64,000 bases of DNA from Rhodoplanes serenus (GTDB lineage: Bacteria > Pseudomonadota > Alphaproteobacteria > Rhizobiales > Xanthobacteraceae): contig WNKV01000001.1 in assembly GCA_009720755.1 (NCBI GenBank), forward strand, positions 310,001 through 374,000, written 5' to 3'. A program made the position numbers and the translations under genes. Positions 8,676-17,448 of this stretch are shown piece by piece. The first letter of the stretch is position 1; every line of letters starts with the position of its first letter. A model generated the notes under the pieces. The model was not told the origin of the DNA and did no database searches. It saw only the letters and a list, made by a program, of their open reading frames with translations.

Positions 8676-9133
8676 GGCCGTCCCTCCAGGCTGGGCAGCG
8701 AGGCGGTGGACATCCAGAACTGCCACAGCGACGAGATCTTGGCGACGTAGTCCGGGATGCTGGCCGGCTTGACCAGATAGGCGTTGATGCCGATCGAGTA
8801 GGCTTCGGTGATGTGCTTCGGGCTCTCGGAGGTCGACAGCGCGATCACCGGAAGCTGCCGCAACCCGTCGTCGGCGCGCAGGATGCGGACCACCTTGCGG
8901 CCGTCCAGGCGCGGCATGTTGAGGTCGAGCAGCACCAGCGCCGGCACCGGCGCGGCGCCCGCCGCCGCGAACGTCCCGCGCCGATAGAGATAGTCCAGCA
9001 TCTGCTCGCCGTCGTCGACGAAGCGCAGATCGGCCTTGATGCCGGCCCGCTTGAACACCTCCTGGAGAATGAACTTGTCGTGGTTGTGATCCTCCGCCAC
9101 CAGCACGGTCGGCGCGGCACTATCGCGGGTCAT
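8672..9133 (-). CDS. Single-domain response regulator, Rcp/BphR type
   Basis: This 153-residue receiver domain has no output domain. It shows the acidic pair in VAEDHNHD, the phospho-acceptor Asp in LVLLDLNMPRLDG, the Ser in ALSTSE and the Lys in YLVKPAS. Receivers of this kind are the usual phosphotransfer partners of bacteriophytochrome kinases. Its ATG overlaps the phytochrome stop codon (ATGA, 9130-9133), and its own stop overlaps the next gene, so translation is coupled through all three. Confidence 0.9.
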   Translation of the reverse strand: MTRDSAAPTVLVAEDHNHDKFILQEVFKRAGIKADLRFVDDGEQMLDYLYRRGTFAAAGAAPVPALVLLDLNMPRLDGRKVVRILRADDGLRQLPVIALSTSESPKHITEAYSIGINAYLVKPASIPDYVAKISSLWQFWMSTASLPSLEGRP

Positions 9134-11460
9134 CGCACCAAGCTCTCCAGAGCGTCGAAGCCACGCAGCGGCAGCACGATGCTGAACGTCGAACCGTCCC
9201 CGGGTCGACTCGCGGCGGTGATCGACCCGCCGTGTCGCTGCACGATCTTGCGGCAGATCGCCAGCCCGATCCCGGTACCCTCGTACTCGTCCGGACCGTG
9301 CAGCCGCTGGAACGGCTCAAAGATCTGCTCGCGGTACTTCTCGTCGAAGCCGATGCCGTTGTCCTCGATCGAGATTCGCACCCGCCGCGCCGGCTCTCCG
9401 GTCGCGGCGCGCTCGCCGTCGGGCGCGGCCGCGCCCGCTTCCGTCACGCTCCGCAGCGTGATCGTCGGCCGACGATCGGGATGACGGTACTTCACGGCAT
9501 TGGATACGAGGTTCTGCAACACCTGCCGGATCTGGCTGCGATCGCACAGAATCTCCGGCAGCGGCAGCGCCGTCACGGTGGCGCCGGTTTCCTCCAGCAC
9601 GGGCCGGAGATCGGTCAGCACGTCGGCGAGGACCTCGTCGAGCGCCACCGGGGCCAGCGGCCGTGCCTGCCGGCCGACCCGCGAGTATTCGGCGAGGTCG
9701 TTGATCAGCGCCCGCAGGCGCCGGGACGACGTCTCGATGCCGCCCACCATGGCGCCGAGCCGGCCCTCCGGGTCGGGCGGCAGCCCCTCCTTGAGCAGCC
9801 CGGCGAACGCCTCGATGTGGCGCAGCGGCTCCTTCAGGTCGTGCGACGCCACATAGGCGAAGGATTCGAGCTCGTCGTTGCTGCGGGCGAGCTGACGGTT
9901 GACGCCTTCCAGCTCCTCGGCCTTGCTGAGGATGACGTCGACCACGAGATCGCGAATCTCGCCGGCCGCCACCACCTCGTGCGGCTGCCATGGTCGTGCG
10001 CGCCCGCGCACCACCTCGCGCCAGGCCGCGAACGAGGCGCGCGTCTGCAACCGCTCGCCGAGCGGCCCGATCCGCACCGGCTTGTGCGGATCACCACCCC
10101 AGGTGACGGTCTGCGCCACCTCGGGACGGAACCACAGCATGAAGCTGGCGGAGGCGCGGCCGAGCGGCACCGCGAGCACGCCGCTGACCTTCTCGGGCTC
10201 CGGCGCGAAGGCCGGATCAACGGCCGCGATGCAGTCGGTCTCGAACACGTCGCGCGACTCGCGCCGCACCAGCCAGTCGACCAGAGCGGCAATCGCGGCC
10301 GGGGTGGGCGTCTGCCCGTAGCTGGTGCTGCCGTCCGGCCCCGACAGCGCGAAGCCGGTCGCATCCATCAGGGCCAGCATCTCGTCGCCGCCGCGCACGA
10401 GGCCCGCATGCAGCTCGCGGCGGCCACCGAGCTCGTGCAGCAGGCGCTGCTGGATGGTGCGCACCCGTACGCTGTGGCGGCTGATGGCCGCCTCCTCCAG
10501 CACCGCGATCTGCCAGGTGAGCACCTGGGCGATCAGCTCGCAGGCCTGCCGCACCTCGAAGGACACGAAGCGCGGCAGCGTGTTGTGGCAGGAGATCAGG
10601 CCCCACAGGCGGCCGTCGCGGACGATCGAGATCGACATGGCACCGTGCACCGCCATGTTGACCATGTACTCGATGTGGACCGGCGAGACGCTGCGCAGCA
10701 CGGCGTGACTCAGGTCGATCGGTGCGCCAGTCCTGGGATTGAGATTGGGCACCAGCGGTGACGGCCGGTAGCCGATGTCCGGGATGATGCGGACCGGGTT
10801 CGCGGTGTAGAGCGCCCGCGACTGCGCCGGAATATCGGAGGCCGGAAAGCGGAAGTCGAAGAGCGACGGGATGGTGTCGACCCGGTCCTCGGCGATCACC
10901 TGGCCACTCCAGTCCGGCGCGAAGCGGTAGATCTTCACCCGGTCGAAGCCGGTGATGCGGCGCACCTCGCCGGCCGCGACGGCGCATGCCTCGTGCAGAT
11001 CGCCCGCTGTCTGCAACCGGCGGATCGCCGCCCGGATGCCGCGAAAGAACGTCCCCGACGGGCGTGGCAGGTCGTCCCGCGGCTCCAGCTCCAGGATGGT
11101 CAGGCCGTCGTGGCGATGCAGGATGGCGTCGCAGTCGCGCTCGCCCGCCGTGGTCCGCAGCCCGACCGGCAGCGGGTTGAGGGTGGCGAGGTCGTCGCTC
11201 GCCAGCGCGGCGACGATCTGGGCCACGCCCGCCTCGGACAGGTGGGCCGCCAATGGCGCTCCCAGCACCGCGTCGGGCGGCCGCCCGGCCAAAGCCTCGA
11301 CGCTGGCACTGACCGCGACGGGACGCAGCTCCGGCTCGACGAAGGCGAGCAGCACGCCGTGCGGCTGCACATGGCCGGGTACGTGGATCGGCTCGCGGTC
11401 GCAGCTCGTCAGGTCCACCGCGACGTCGGCGCCGGTCGCCGGGCTCGTGGGATCGGCCAT
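9130..11460 (-). CDS. bphP: Bacteriophytochrome histidine kinase, second of pair
   Basis: The 776-residue red/far-red photoreceptor has PAS-GAF-PHY-HisKA-HATPase order. The biliverdin-binding Cys lies near residue 20 in TSCDREPIHVPG. The GAF domain has FPASDIPAQSRALY with the DIP motif. The PHY tongue has WGGDP but TRASF in place of the usual PRxSF. The kinase part has the His in SHDLKEPLRH, N-box LQNLVSNAVKYRH and G-boxes DNGIGF and GTGIGLAICRKI. The start at 11460 puts the Cys at its usual place; the open frame extends upstream. It is 19 bases after the first phytochrome gene and coupled to the receiver gene. Confidence 0.95.
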   Translation of the reverse strand: MADPTSPATGADVAVDLTSCDREPIHVPGHVQPHGVLLAFVEPELRPVAVSASVEALAGRPPDAVLGAPLAAHLSEAGVAQIVAALASDDLATLNPLPVGLRTTAGERDCDAILHRHDGLTILELEPRDDLPRPSGTFFRGIRAAIRRLQTAGDLHEACAVAAGEVRRITGFDRVKIYRFAPDWSGQVIAEDRVDTIPSLFDFRFPASDIPAQSRALYTANPVRIIPDIGYRPSPLVPNLNPRTGAPIDLSHAVLRSVSPVHIEYMVNMAVHGAMSISIVRDGRLWGLISCHNTLPRFVSFEVRQACELIAQVLTWQIAVLEEAAISRHSVRVRTIQQRLLHELGGRRELHAGLVRGGDEMLALMDATGFALSGPDGSTSYGQTPTPAAIAALVDWLVRRESRDVFETDCIAAVDPAFAPEPEKVSGVLAVPLGRASASFMLWFRPEVAQTVTWGGDPHKPVRIGPLGERLQTRASFAAWREVVRGRARPWQPHEVVAAGEIRDLVVDVILSKAEELEGVNRQLARSNDELESFAYVASHDLKEPLRHIEAFAGLLKEGLPPDPEGRLGAMVGGIETSSRRLRALINDLAEYSRVGRQARPLAPVALDEVLADVLTDLRPVLEETGATVTALPLPEILCDRSQIRQVLQNLVSNAVKYRHPDRRPTITLRSVTEAGAAAPDGERAATGEPARRVRISIEDNGIGFDEKYREQIFEPFQRLHGPDEYEGTGIGLAICRKIVQRHGGSITAASRPGDGSTFSIVLPLRGFDALESLVR

Positions 11461-11479
11461 GGCGCAGTCCCTTGTTCCT

Positions 11480-13801
11480 TCACTGTGTGCCGAAGCCCGG
11501 GCCCGGCGTCTCGTCGGCGGCGGGCAGCGGCAGCGAGAACCAGAAGGTGGCGCCCTGATCGGGCGCCGTCTCGACTCCCACCTTGCCACCGTGGCGCTGC
11601 ACGATCTTGCGGCAGATGGCGAGCCCGATGCCGCTGCCCTCGTACTCGTCGGGTCCGTGCAGCCGCTGGAACGGCTCGAACACCTGGTCGGCATATTTGG
11701 GATCGAAGCCGATGCCGTTGTCGGCGACGCAGATGCGGGCGAAGGTCTCGTCGGCCCCGTCGCGATAGGTCCGCTCGCCGCTCTCCAGCGCCGAGATGCG
11801 GATGCGGCAGGGCCGCGCCGGATGCCGGTACTTCAGCGCGTTGGACAGGAGGTTCTGCAACACCTGGCGCATCTGGTTGCGATCGCAGCGCACCACCGGC
11901 AGCCGCTCGCAGGTGACGGTGGCGGCAGCCTCGTCGATGCGTTGCCGGAGATCCGCCATCACCTCGTCGGCGATGTCGCCGAGATCGGCCGGTGCCAGCG
12001 GCTGGGCCTGGCGGCCGAGCCGCGAGAACTCGGCGAGATCGTTGATCAGGTTGCGCAGCCGCCGCGACGAGCTTTCGATCCCGCCCACCATGGCGCTGAG
12101 CCGATCGTCGCCGGACTGGCGGATCGACTCGCCCAACAGGCCGGCGAACGCCTCGATGTGGCGCAGCGGCTCCTTGAGGTCGTGGGAGGCCACATAGGCG
12201 AAGGATTCCAGCTCCTCGTTGCTGCGAGCCAGCTGGGTGTTGACGCTCTCCAGCTCCTCGGCCTTGCGCAGGATCACGTCGATGACGAGATCGCGCAGCT
12301 CGACGGCGGCGACGATCTCGTGCGGCTGCCACGGCACCGCCCGCCCGCGCGACTCCTCGGTCCACGCAGCGAACGACTTGCGCGGTTGCAGCCGGTCGCC
12401 ATCGGGACCGATCTCGACCGACTTCTCCGGGTTGCCGCCCCAGCGCACCGTCTGCGCCACCTCGGGGCGGAACCACAGCATGATGCGGCGCGGCGGCGTG
12501 CGCGACAGCGGCACGGCGAGCACCCCGCTGGCGACGTCCGCATAGGCGGCCGCCTCCGGCAGCAGGGTCGACAGCCGGTCGGTCTGGAACAGCTCGGAGC
12601 CGTCGGTGCGGCTCGCCCAGTCCACCAGCCGCTCGATGGCGGCGTCCGGCGGCGTGCGGCCGATGGTGGTGACGGCGTCGCGGCCGTAGAGACAAAGCCC
12701 CGAGGCGCCCATCAGCTCCAGCAGGGCCTCGCTGTTGCGGATGAGGCCGGCGCGGTGGTCGCGCAGCTGCTCGATGTCGCCCAGCAGACGGCGCTGGATC
12801 GCCTTGCCTTCGAGGCTGTGGCGGGTGACCGCCTCCTCCTCCATCACGCCGATCTGCCACGCCAGCACCTGGGCGACCATCTCGCACGCCTGGCGGGCGT
12901 CGTGGCCGATATGACGCGGCGCCCGGTTGTGGCAGGCGATCAGCCCCCACAGGCGATCGCCGCGCAGGATCGACACCGACATGGTGCCGCGGATGCCCAT
13001 GTTGCGCATGTATTCGAGGTGGATCGGCGACACGCTGCGCAGCACCGCAAAGCTGAGATCGAGGGGACGGCCGGTCGCCGGATGGCGATCGGGCACGATC
13101 GGGGACGGCCGGTAGTCGATATCGGGGATGAGCCGGATCGGGTTGAGGGCGTAGAGGGCGCGGGCCTGAGCCGGGATGTCGGACGGCGGGAAATGCAGTC
13201 CGAGAAACGACTCGATGTCCTCATGGCGGGATTCGGCGACGACCTCGCCGCTGAAGTCCGATGCGAAGCGATAGATCTTGACCCGGTCGAAGCCGGTGAT
13301 GGCGCGGACCTCGCGGGCTGCCGCCGCGCAGGCGTCGCCCAGCGTGCGGGCCGCCTGGAGCCGGCGGATGGCGCCGCTGGTCCGCCGGAAGAAGGCGTGC
13401 GCCCCTTCGCTGTCGGGGCCGCGTGGCTCGAACTCCAGCAGCACCAGGCCGTCGTGCCGATGCAGCACCGCGTCCAGCCCGAGCTCGCCCCCATCCCGCC
13501 GCTGCATGGCGACCGGCGAGGCGGCCGGCCCGTCGACCTGGTGCAGCAGCGTCCGCAGCCGGCCGATGCTCGCCTCGTCGAACACGGCGCCGAGCGGCCG
13601 ATCCAGCACCGCGTCGGGCTGCGGGCCGATCAGCGCAGGAAGGTTGGCGCTGACGCCGACGATGCGCAGGTCGGGCTCGCCGAGCGCGAACAGCACCCCG
13701 TGCGGCTGGATCGCGCCCGGGACGTGGATCGGCTCGCGGTCGCAGCTCGTCAGGTCCAGGGCGACGGCTCGGGTTTTTCCGGCTCCGATATCGATGCTCA
13801 T
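11480..13801 (-). CDS. bphP: Bacteriophytochrome histidine kinase, first of pair
   Basis: The 773-residue PAS-GAF-PHY-HisKA-HATPase photoreceptor has the biliverdin-binding Cys in TSCDREPIHVPG, the GAF motif FPPSDIPAQARALY, and a canonical PHY tongue (WGGNP ... PRKSF). Kinase motifs are SHDLKEPLRH, LQNLLSNALKYRH, DNGIGFD and GSGIGLAICRKI. It is a close paralogue of the second phytochrome over its whole length, so the pair arose by tandem duplication. In Rhodopseudomonas palustris a tandem pair of this kind controls LH4 antenna synthesis by light; the nearby puc genes suggest the same role here. Confidence 0.95.
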   Translation of the reverse strand: MSIDIGAGKTRAVALDLTSCDREPIHVPGAIQPHGVLFALGEPDLRIVGVSANLPALIGPQPDAVLDRPLGAVFDEASIGRLRTLLHQVDGPAASPVAMQRRDGGELGLDAVLHRHDGLVLLEFEPRGPDSEGAHAFFRRTSGAIRRLQAARTLGDACAAAAREVRAITGFDRVKIYRFASDFSGEVVAESRHEDIESFLGLHFPPSDIPAQARALYALNPIRLIPDIDYRPSPIVPDRHPATGRPLDLSFAVLRSVSPIHLEYMRNMGIRGTMSVSILRGDRLWGLIACHNRAPRHIGHDARQACEMVAQVLAWQIGVMEEEAVTRHSLEGKAIQRRLLGDIEQLRDHRAGLIRNSEALLELMGASGLCLYGRDAVTTIGRTPPDAAIERLVDWASRTDGSELFQTDRLSTLLPEAAAYADVASGVLAVPLSRTPPRRIMLWFRPEVAQTVRWGGNPEKSVEIGPDGDRLQPRKSFAAWTEESRGRAVPWQPHEIVAAVELRDLVIDVILRKAEELESVNTQLARSNEELESFAYVASHDLKEPLRHIEAFAGLLGESIRQSGDDRLSAMVGGIESSSRRLRNLINDLAEFSRLGRQAQPLAPADLGDIADEVMADLRQRIDEAAATVTCERLPVVRCDRNQMRQVLQNLLSNALKYRHPARPCRIRISALESGERTYRDGADETFARICVADNGIGFDPKYADQVFEPFQRLHGPDEYEGSGIGLAICRKIVQRHGGKVGVETAPDQGATFWFSLPLPAADETPGPGFGTQ

Positions 13802-13870
13802 GCGTTACGGCTGCGCCCCTTCCGTCTCGTCGCCTGTGCGCCGAGCGCCGCGGCCCAGCCGGCTCGCCCG

Positions 13871-14539
13871 TCACTCATGGTCGAACCACCCCTTGCCGAG
13901 CACATATCGCACGATCTCGACGCGCGAGTGGAAGCCGAGCTTGCCCATCGCGCGGGTCTTGTAGGTCTCGACCGTCTTGATGGCGATCCCGAGCCGGCCC
14001 GCGATGGTCTTGTTGCTGTAGCCCGCCGCCGTGAGGCAGAGCACCTTGATCTCGCGGTCGCTCAGCTCGGGCTCGGACAGCGCCGACCCGCCCTCGGCCG
14101 CAGGAGCCGCAGGATCGGCCGGCCCGGCGGCCCGCGCCCGCAGGGCCGGATCGAGATAGGAGCCGCCCTCGGCAACGGCATGCACGGCGCGCAGCAGGTC
14201 CTCGCCGACCGAGCGCTTGAGCACGTAGCCGACGCCGCCGACCTCGAACAGCTGCCGCAGATAGGCACCGTCCTCGTGGACGGTGAGCGCCACCACCTTG
14301 CAGTCTGGACAGTCCCGCCGGAGGTGCTTGGCGACGTCGATGCCAGCGAGCCCCGGCATCGAGAGATCCAGCACGGCGATGTCGGGGGCGAGCGCCCGGG
14401 CCAGTCGCACGGCGGCGCGGCCGTCGCGCGCCTCGCCCACCACCTCGATCGCGGGGTCACCAAGCAGCAGCGCCTTGACGCCGGCCAGCACGACCGGATG
14501 GTCGTCGGCCAGCAGGACGCGGAGCTTCTTGGCAGCCAC
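13871..14539 (-). CDS. NarL/FixJ-family response regulator
   Basis: The 222-residue protein has a receiver domain (LLADDHPVV, acceptor Asp in IAVLDLSMPGL, Lys in YVLKRSV) and a C-terminal LuxR-type helix-turn-helix (LSDREIKVLCLTAAGYSNKTIAGRLG, recognition helix IKTVETYKTRAM). It heads the phytochrome operon (69 bases before the first bphP) and is the likely output of the phytochromes or of the HisKA_3 kinase at the operon end. Two mutually exclusive hairpins lie just upstream at 14591-14625. Confidence 0.9.
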   Translation of the reverse strand: MAAKKLRVLLADDHPVVLAGVKALLLGDPAIEVVGEARDGRAAVRLARALAPDIAVLDLSMPGLAGIDVAKHLRRDCPDCKVVALTVHEDGAYLRQLFEVGGVGYVLKRSVGEDLLRAVHAVAEGGSYLDPALRARAAGPADPAAPAAEGGSALSEPELSDREIKVLCLTAAGYSNKTIAGRLGIAIKTVETYKTRAMGKLGFHSRVEIVRYVLGKGWFDHE

Positions 14540-14590
14540 GGTCGCCGTCCTCGGTTCGACACGACCCGACGGGATCGTTCCCCAGGCGCA

Positions 14591-14625
14591 GGGGCGGGAT
14601 CGTCCCGCCCCACTGTAGTGGGGCG
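14591..14625 (-). other. Two overlapping, mutually exclusive hairpins
   Basis: GGGGCGGGA/TCCCGCCCC (14591-14611, loop TCG) and CGCCCCACT/AGTGGGGCG (14606-14625, loop GT) share bases 14606-14611, so only one can form at a time in RNA. The site lies downstream of tRNA-Gly and about 50 bases upstream of the regulator gene, both read leftwards. It could be a tRNA terminator, an attenuator, or both. Confidence 0.5.
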
Positions 14626-14719
14626 ACCCGGCGTTCGGAACGGCGTCTTGGCACGGACTTTTACCTACGCGGCCGGCCCGGCCGCAGCGGCAATCGATGC
14701 TCTAAGTTGTTGAAAGGAT

Positions 14720-14793
14720 TGGAGCGGGTGAAGGGAATCGAACCCTCGTCATCAGCTTGGAAGGCTGTTGCTCTACCATTGAGCTACACCCGC
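14720..14793 (-). tRNA. tRNA-Gly (anticodon TCC), CCA encoded
   Basis: Read leftwards, the gene starts GCGGGTG and ends CACCCGC-T-CCA, forming a perfect seven-base-pair acceptor stem. The D-arm (GCTCAATGGTAGAGC), the anticodon loop CTTCCAA and the T-arm (GAGGGTTCGATTCCC) are all intact. The anticodon is TCC, which reads GGA/GGG Gly codons. Confidence 0.97.
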
Positions 14794-15096
14794 CCGCGGT
14801 CCGGCCCGATCGACAAGTCACGCGGCGGACACGGACGATGGCCGACGAGCGGCCCACCGGCTTCTCGCACAGGCGATGAACGACTGCAACCGCCTGTGCG
14901 ACGCCGGTCGGTCGCAGAGCCTCTCGAGGAACCCCGCTCGTGGTCGCTGGCCGCGCGTGGAGCCGGTCGGCCGGTCACGCCCGCTTTCGGGAAACCGCAT
15001 CCCAGGACCGGATTTCAGCAGAGCGTCGAGCCGCGCGCCCGTTCGAACGACGTTCGGGCCCACCTTATGAGAGTCGGCCATGCCTTCCGGCCGAAA
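14794..15096. other. Non-coding stretch between tRNA-Gly and island junction
   Basis: No credible gene, repeat or RNA is seen in these roughly 300 bases. The GC-rich composition still matches the native chromosome, which supports placing the island boundary at 15097 rather than earlier. Confidence 0.4.
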
Positions 15097-15141
15097 TGGC
15101 GCGCCCGACACGATTCGAACGTGTGACCTTTGCCTTCGGAG
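15097..15141 (-). other. Attachment-site fragment: 3' half of a tRNA-Arg (CCG)
   Basis: Read leftwards, the 45 bases run from an anticodon loop CTCCGAA through the 3' anticodon strand GGCAA, a complete T-arm (ACACG-TTCGAAT-CGTGT) and the acceptor 3' strand to CCA. The 5' half is missing: the sequence upstream (15142 onward) cannot form the D-arm or the GCGCCCG acceptor strand. This is the duplicated 3' end left by a tyrosine recombinase. It lies at the GC drop, 180 bases before the integrase start. The orientation implies that the intact tRNA is at the far end, outside the window. Confidence 0.8.
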
Positions 15142-15321
15142 CAATTTAGGCTGCCTATCCGAAAAACGCGATAGGGCACGCCATGATACGCCATACACTT
15201 GAAGCTGCTGGATTTTTTGAAACGGCGGCACGACACATGTATCCGAATGTTTGCCCTGGCTTTCCTCCTGCTGCTTACGTGATGCTTACGCGGGAGCGAC
15301 CGCTCATCCGGGAGGAGTGCC

Positions 15322-16677
15322 TTGCCTAAACTCACGAAGAGAGTCGTAGACGCGGCAGAGGTACGCGAAAAGGACTACGTCATCTGGGATGACGAACTGC
15401 CCGGCTTTGGGCTGCGATTGTTCACCACCGGCAAGCGAAGCTACGTCATTCAGTATCGCGCTGCAGGCCGTTCGCGCCGCTACACGATTGGACTCCATGG
15501 CGTCTGGACGCCCGAGACAGCGAGGCAGGAGGCGAAGGTCCAACTCGGCCGCGTGGCGAAGGGAGATAATCCCGCTGAGGAGCGCGAGCTTGACCACAGG
15601 GCCATCACGGTCAAAGAACTGTGCAATTTATATCTAAATGACCTCAGCGCCGGCCTGATTTTGGGTAAGCGAGGACGTCCGAAGAAGCCAACGACAATCG
15701 TAACTGACACAGGGCGTATCCATCGGCACATCGTCCCGCTCATCGGAACGCGGCGAGTCAAGGACCTGACCAAAGCTGACGTCGGTAAGGTCTTAAAGGA
15801 CATCATGGCTGGAAAGACACGCACCACAGTCAAAACAAAGAAGCTGCGGGGTAAGTCCATCGTACGCGGAGGGGTCGGCACGGCAACTCGAACTGTCGGT
15901 CTGCTCGGAGGCATCCTGACGTATGCCGTCGAGGCCGGCATTATCGAGACCAACCCGGCTCACGGTATCCGCAAGCCTAAAGACAGGGTACGAACGCGCC
16001 GCTTGTCGGAGGCGGAGTACCGGACTCTTGGCCAGCTCTTGCGAGAGAAAGGCGAGCAAGAGAAGTATACGACGACCGTGGACATTGTTCGTCAAATCGC
16101 GCTGACGGGATGCCGGCGCAGCGAGATCATTCAGCTGAGATGGTCGGAGGTCGATACCGAGGCAAGCTGCTTGCGGCTCGAGGACAGCAAGGAAGGCGAA
16201 TCGATCCGGGCTATCGGCTTGCCCGTCGTGGAATATCTCGAACGTCGGCGTGCATGCGCGGTCGGCACATACGTTTTCCCTGGGCAAGGCGAGGACAACG
16301 CATTCGGCAGCTTTCCGAACCATTGGAAGCAAATCTTCAAGAAGTCGCCGCTTGCCGACATTACGCCGCACGTTCTGCGCCATAGCTTCGCGAGCATCGC
16401 AAATGATCTGGGCTTCACCGAAGTGACGATAGCCGCGCTCGTAGGGCACGCCAAAGGATCCGTTACGAGCAAGTACATTCACACACTAGATACGGCGCTG
16501 ATCATGGCTGCGGACACCATCGCAGGCTATATCCAAGGCCTCCTGGACGGGGTGACTTTCAAGCAGACGGCTTACGCAATCGATCGTGATTCCCGGAAGG
16601 CGTCGCTTGCGCGCTTCTTCCATGCGGCTGTAGGCGATTGTCGGATGAAGAATGAGGAAGCGCCCCTGGCGGCGTAA
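15322..16677 (+). CDS. int: Tyrosine recombinase, P4/tRNA-island integrase type
   Basis: The 451-residue integrase has an N-terminal DUF4102-like arm-binding domain (MPKLTKRVVDAAEV ... DDELPGFGLRLF), a core-binding SAM-like domain and a C-terminal catalytic domain with Arg in TGCRRSEI, His-x-x-Arg in HVLRHSF, His in GHAKGS and the nucleophile Tyr in SKYIHT. It catalyses site-specific insertion and excision of the island at tRNA-Arg. It starts at TTG 15322, with GGAGGAG five bases upstream. The short direct repeat TGCTTACG before the gene could be arm sites. It appears intact, so the island may still be mobile if the other end is preserved. Confidence 0.9.
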   Translation: MPKLTKRVVDAAEVREKDYVIWDDELPGFGLRLFTTGKRSYVIQYRAAGRSRRYTIGLHGVWTPETARQEAKVQLGRVAKGDNPAEERELDHRAITVKELCNLYLNDLSAGLILGKRGRPKKPTTIVTDTGRIHRHIVPLIGTRRVKDLTKADVGKVLKDIMAGKTRTTVKTKKLRGKSIVRGGVGTATRTVGLLGGILTYAVEAGIIETNPAHGIRKPKDRVRTRRLSEAEYRTLGQLLREKGEQEKYTTTVDIVRQIALTGCRRSEIIQLRWSEVDTEASCLRLEDSKEGESIRAIGLPVVEYLERRRACAVGTYVFPGQGEDNAFGSFPNHWKQIFKKSPLADITPHVLRHSFASIANDLGFTEVTIAALVGHAKGSVTSKYIHTLDTALIMAADTIAGYIQGLLDGVTFKQTAYAIDRDSRKASLARFFHAAVGDCRMKNEEAPLAA

Positions 16678-16977
16678 GGTGAATGATGGCGAGCTTGTGG
16701 GGCCGGTCTAGCTAGTCGCCGCTCGCATTTCTCGAATTGGACCAGAGCAGCGAGCCGTTGCCGCTCTCAATAGCACTGCATCAGTTTCCAGCAGCGGACA
16801 AAATGCCGTGCGGCAAAAGTCATTGCCGCACGTCGGCATACGCTATCAGTTCGGGATCCACCTTTGCCGGGTAATCGAAAGTACCCTGACAGGCGTCTCC
16901 GTGAGCGGCGAGCGTGACTTTGCCTAACCCCGATATGGTTCAAGCGCGAGGTGAGCGGGGGGGCCTAGGGTTCATGC
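16678..16977. other. Stretch without recognisable gene after integrase
   Basis: No coding frame or clear element ends could be assigned here. It leads into insertion-sequence debris and probably is older mobile-element remnant. Confidence 0.3.
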
Positions 16978-17191
16978 TTAGGCCGCCAGCAGCTTGGGTA
17001 TACGGATGAGGTTGTAGGCAAGGATTGAGAAGATAAAGATGCGAATCGATCTCGTTAAATCGAGCCGACAACGTGCCGAGCACCTTATTCACCAGCACCA
17101 GGATCGCCCTCAATGGGTGATCCAGCGCGAACCGCTCCTCCAGCCGAATATACGAAAAAAGCCCCTCCGACCTTCGTTGCTCGCCCCGCAT
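16978..17191 (-). pseudogene. Remnant of IS1182/IS5-like transposase
   Basis: The N-terminus (MRGEQRRSEGLFSYIRLEER, then DHPLRAILVLVNKVL) matches the opening of IS1182-type transposases. It is joined, in another frame, to the typical C-terminal end RIFIFSILAYNLIRIPKLLAA and a stop at 16978. About 350 or more codons of the catalytic core are missing, so this is an internal deletion derivative with no activity. Confidence 0.7.
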
Positions 17192-17448
17192 CGAAAATCA
17201 CCCCGTCGTTTCAAACAACGGAATCAGGATCAGCCCTCGCAGTCGAGACAGTTTTTTCAGCAGCCTGCTAGTGCAAATGCGAGCCCTGAACTAACATTCC
17301 AACCGGACCCCTCCACTGGAGGCCGGTCAAAATCAAATCCGCGCTCCTCTGAAAAAGTGGATTGGTAAGTCAAGAGCGCCGCACTCCTTTGCCGTTTGTC
17401 GCCTCTGGTGGTCATGTTGCTCATGGGGCGGTATGCTTATGATAACTA
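17192..17448. other. Non-coding spacer between IS remnants
   Basis: No gene is supported. The sequence has moderate GC and no repeat that I can pair with an insertion-sequence end. Confidence 0.3.

Noticed and set aside
10952-14713. Very long open frame (over 1200 codons) on the plus strand
   Set aside because: It lies exactly antisense to the two bacteriophytochromes and the NarL-type gene, has no recognisable domain, and is explained by high-GC codon bias.
15097-15180. Complete tRNA gene at the island junction
   Set aside because: The T-arm and acceptor 3' strand are perfect, but no D-arm, no 5' acceptor strand and no 5' anticodon strand can be found upstream.
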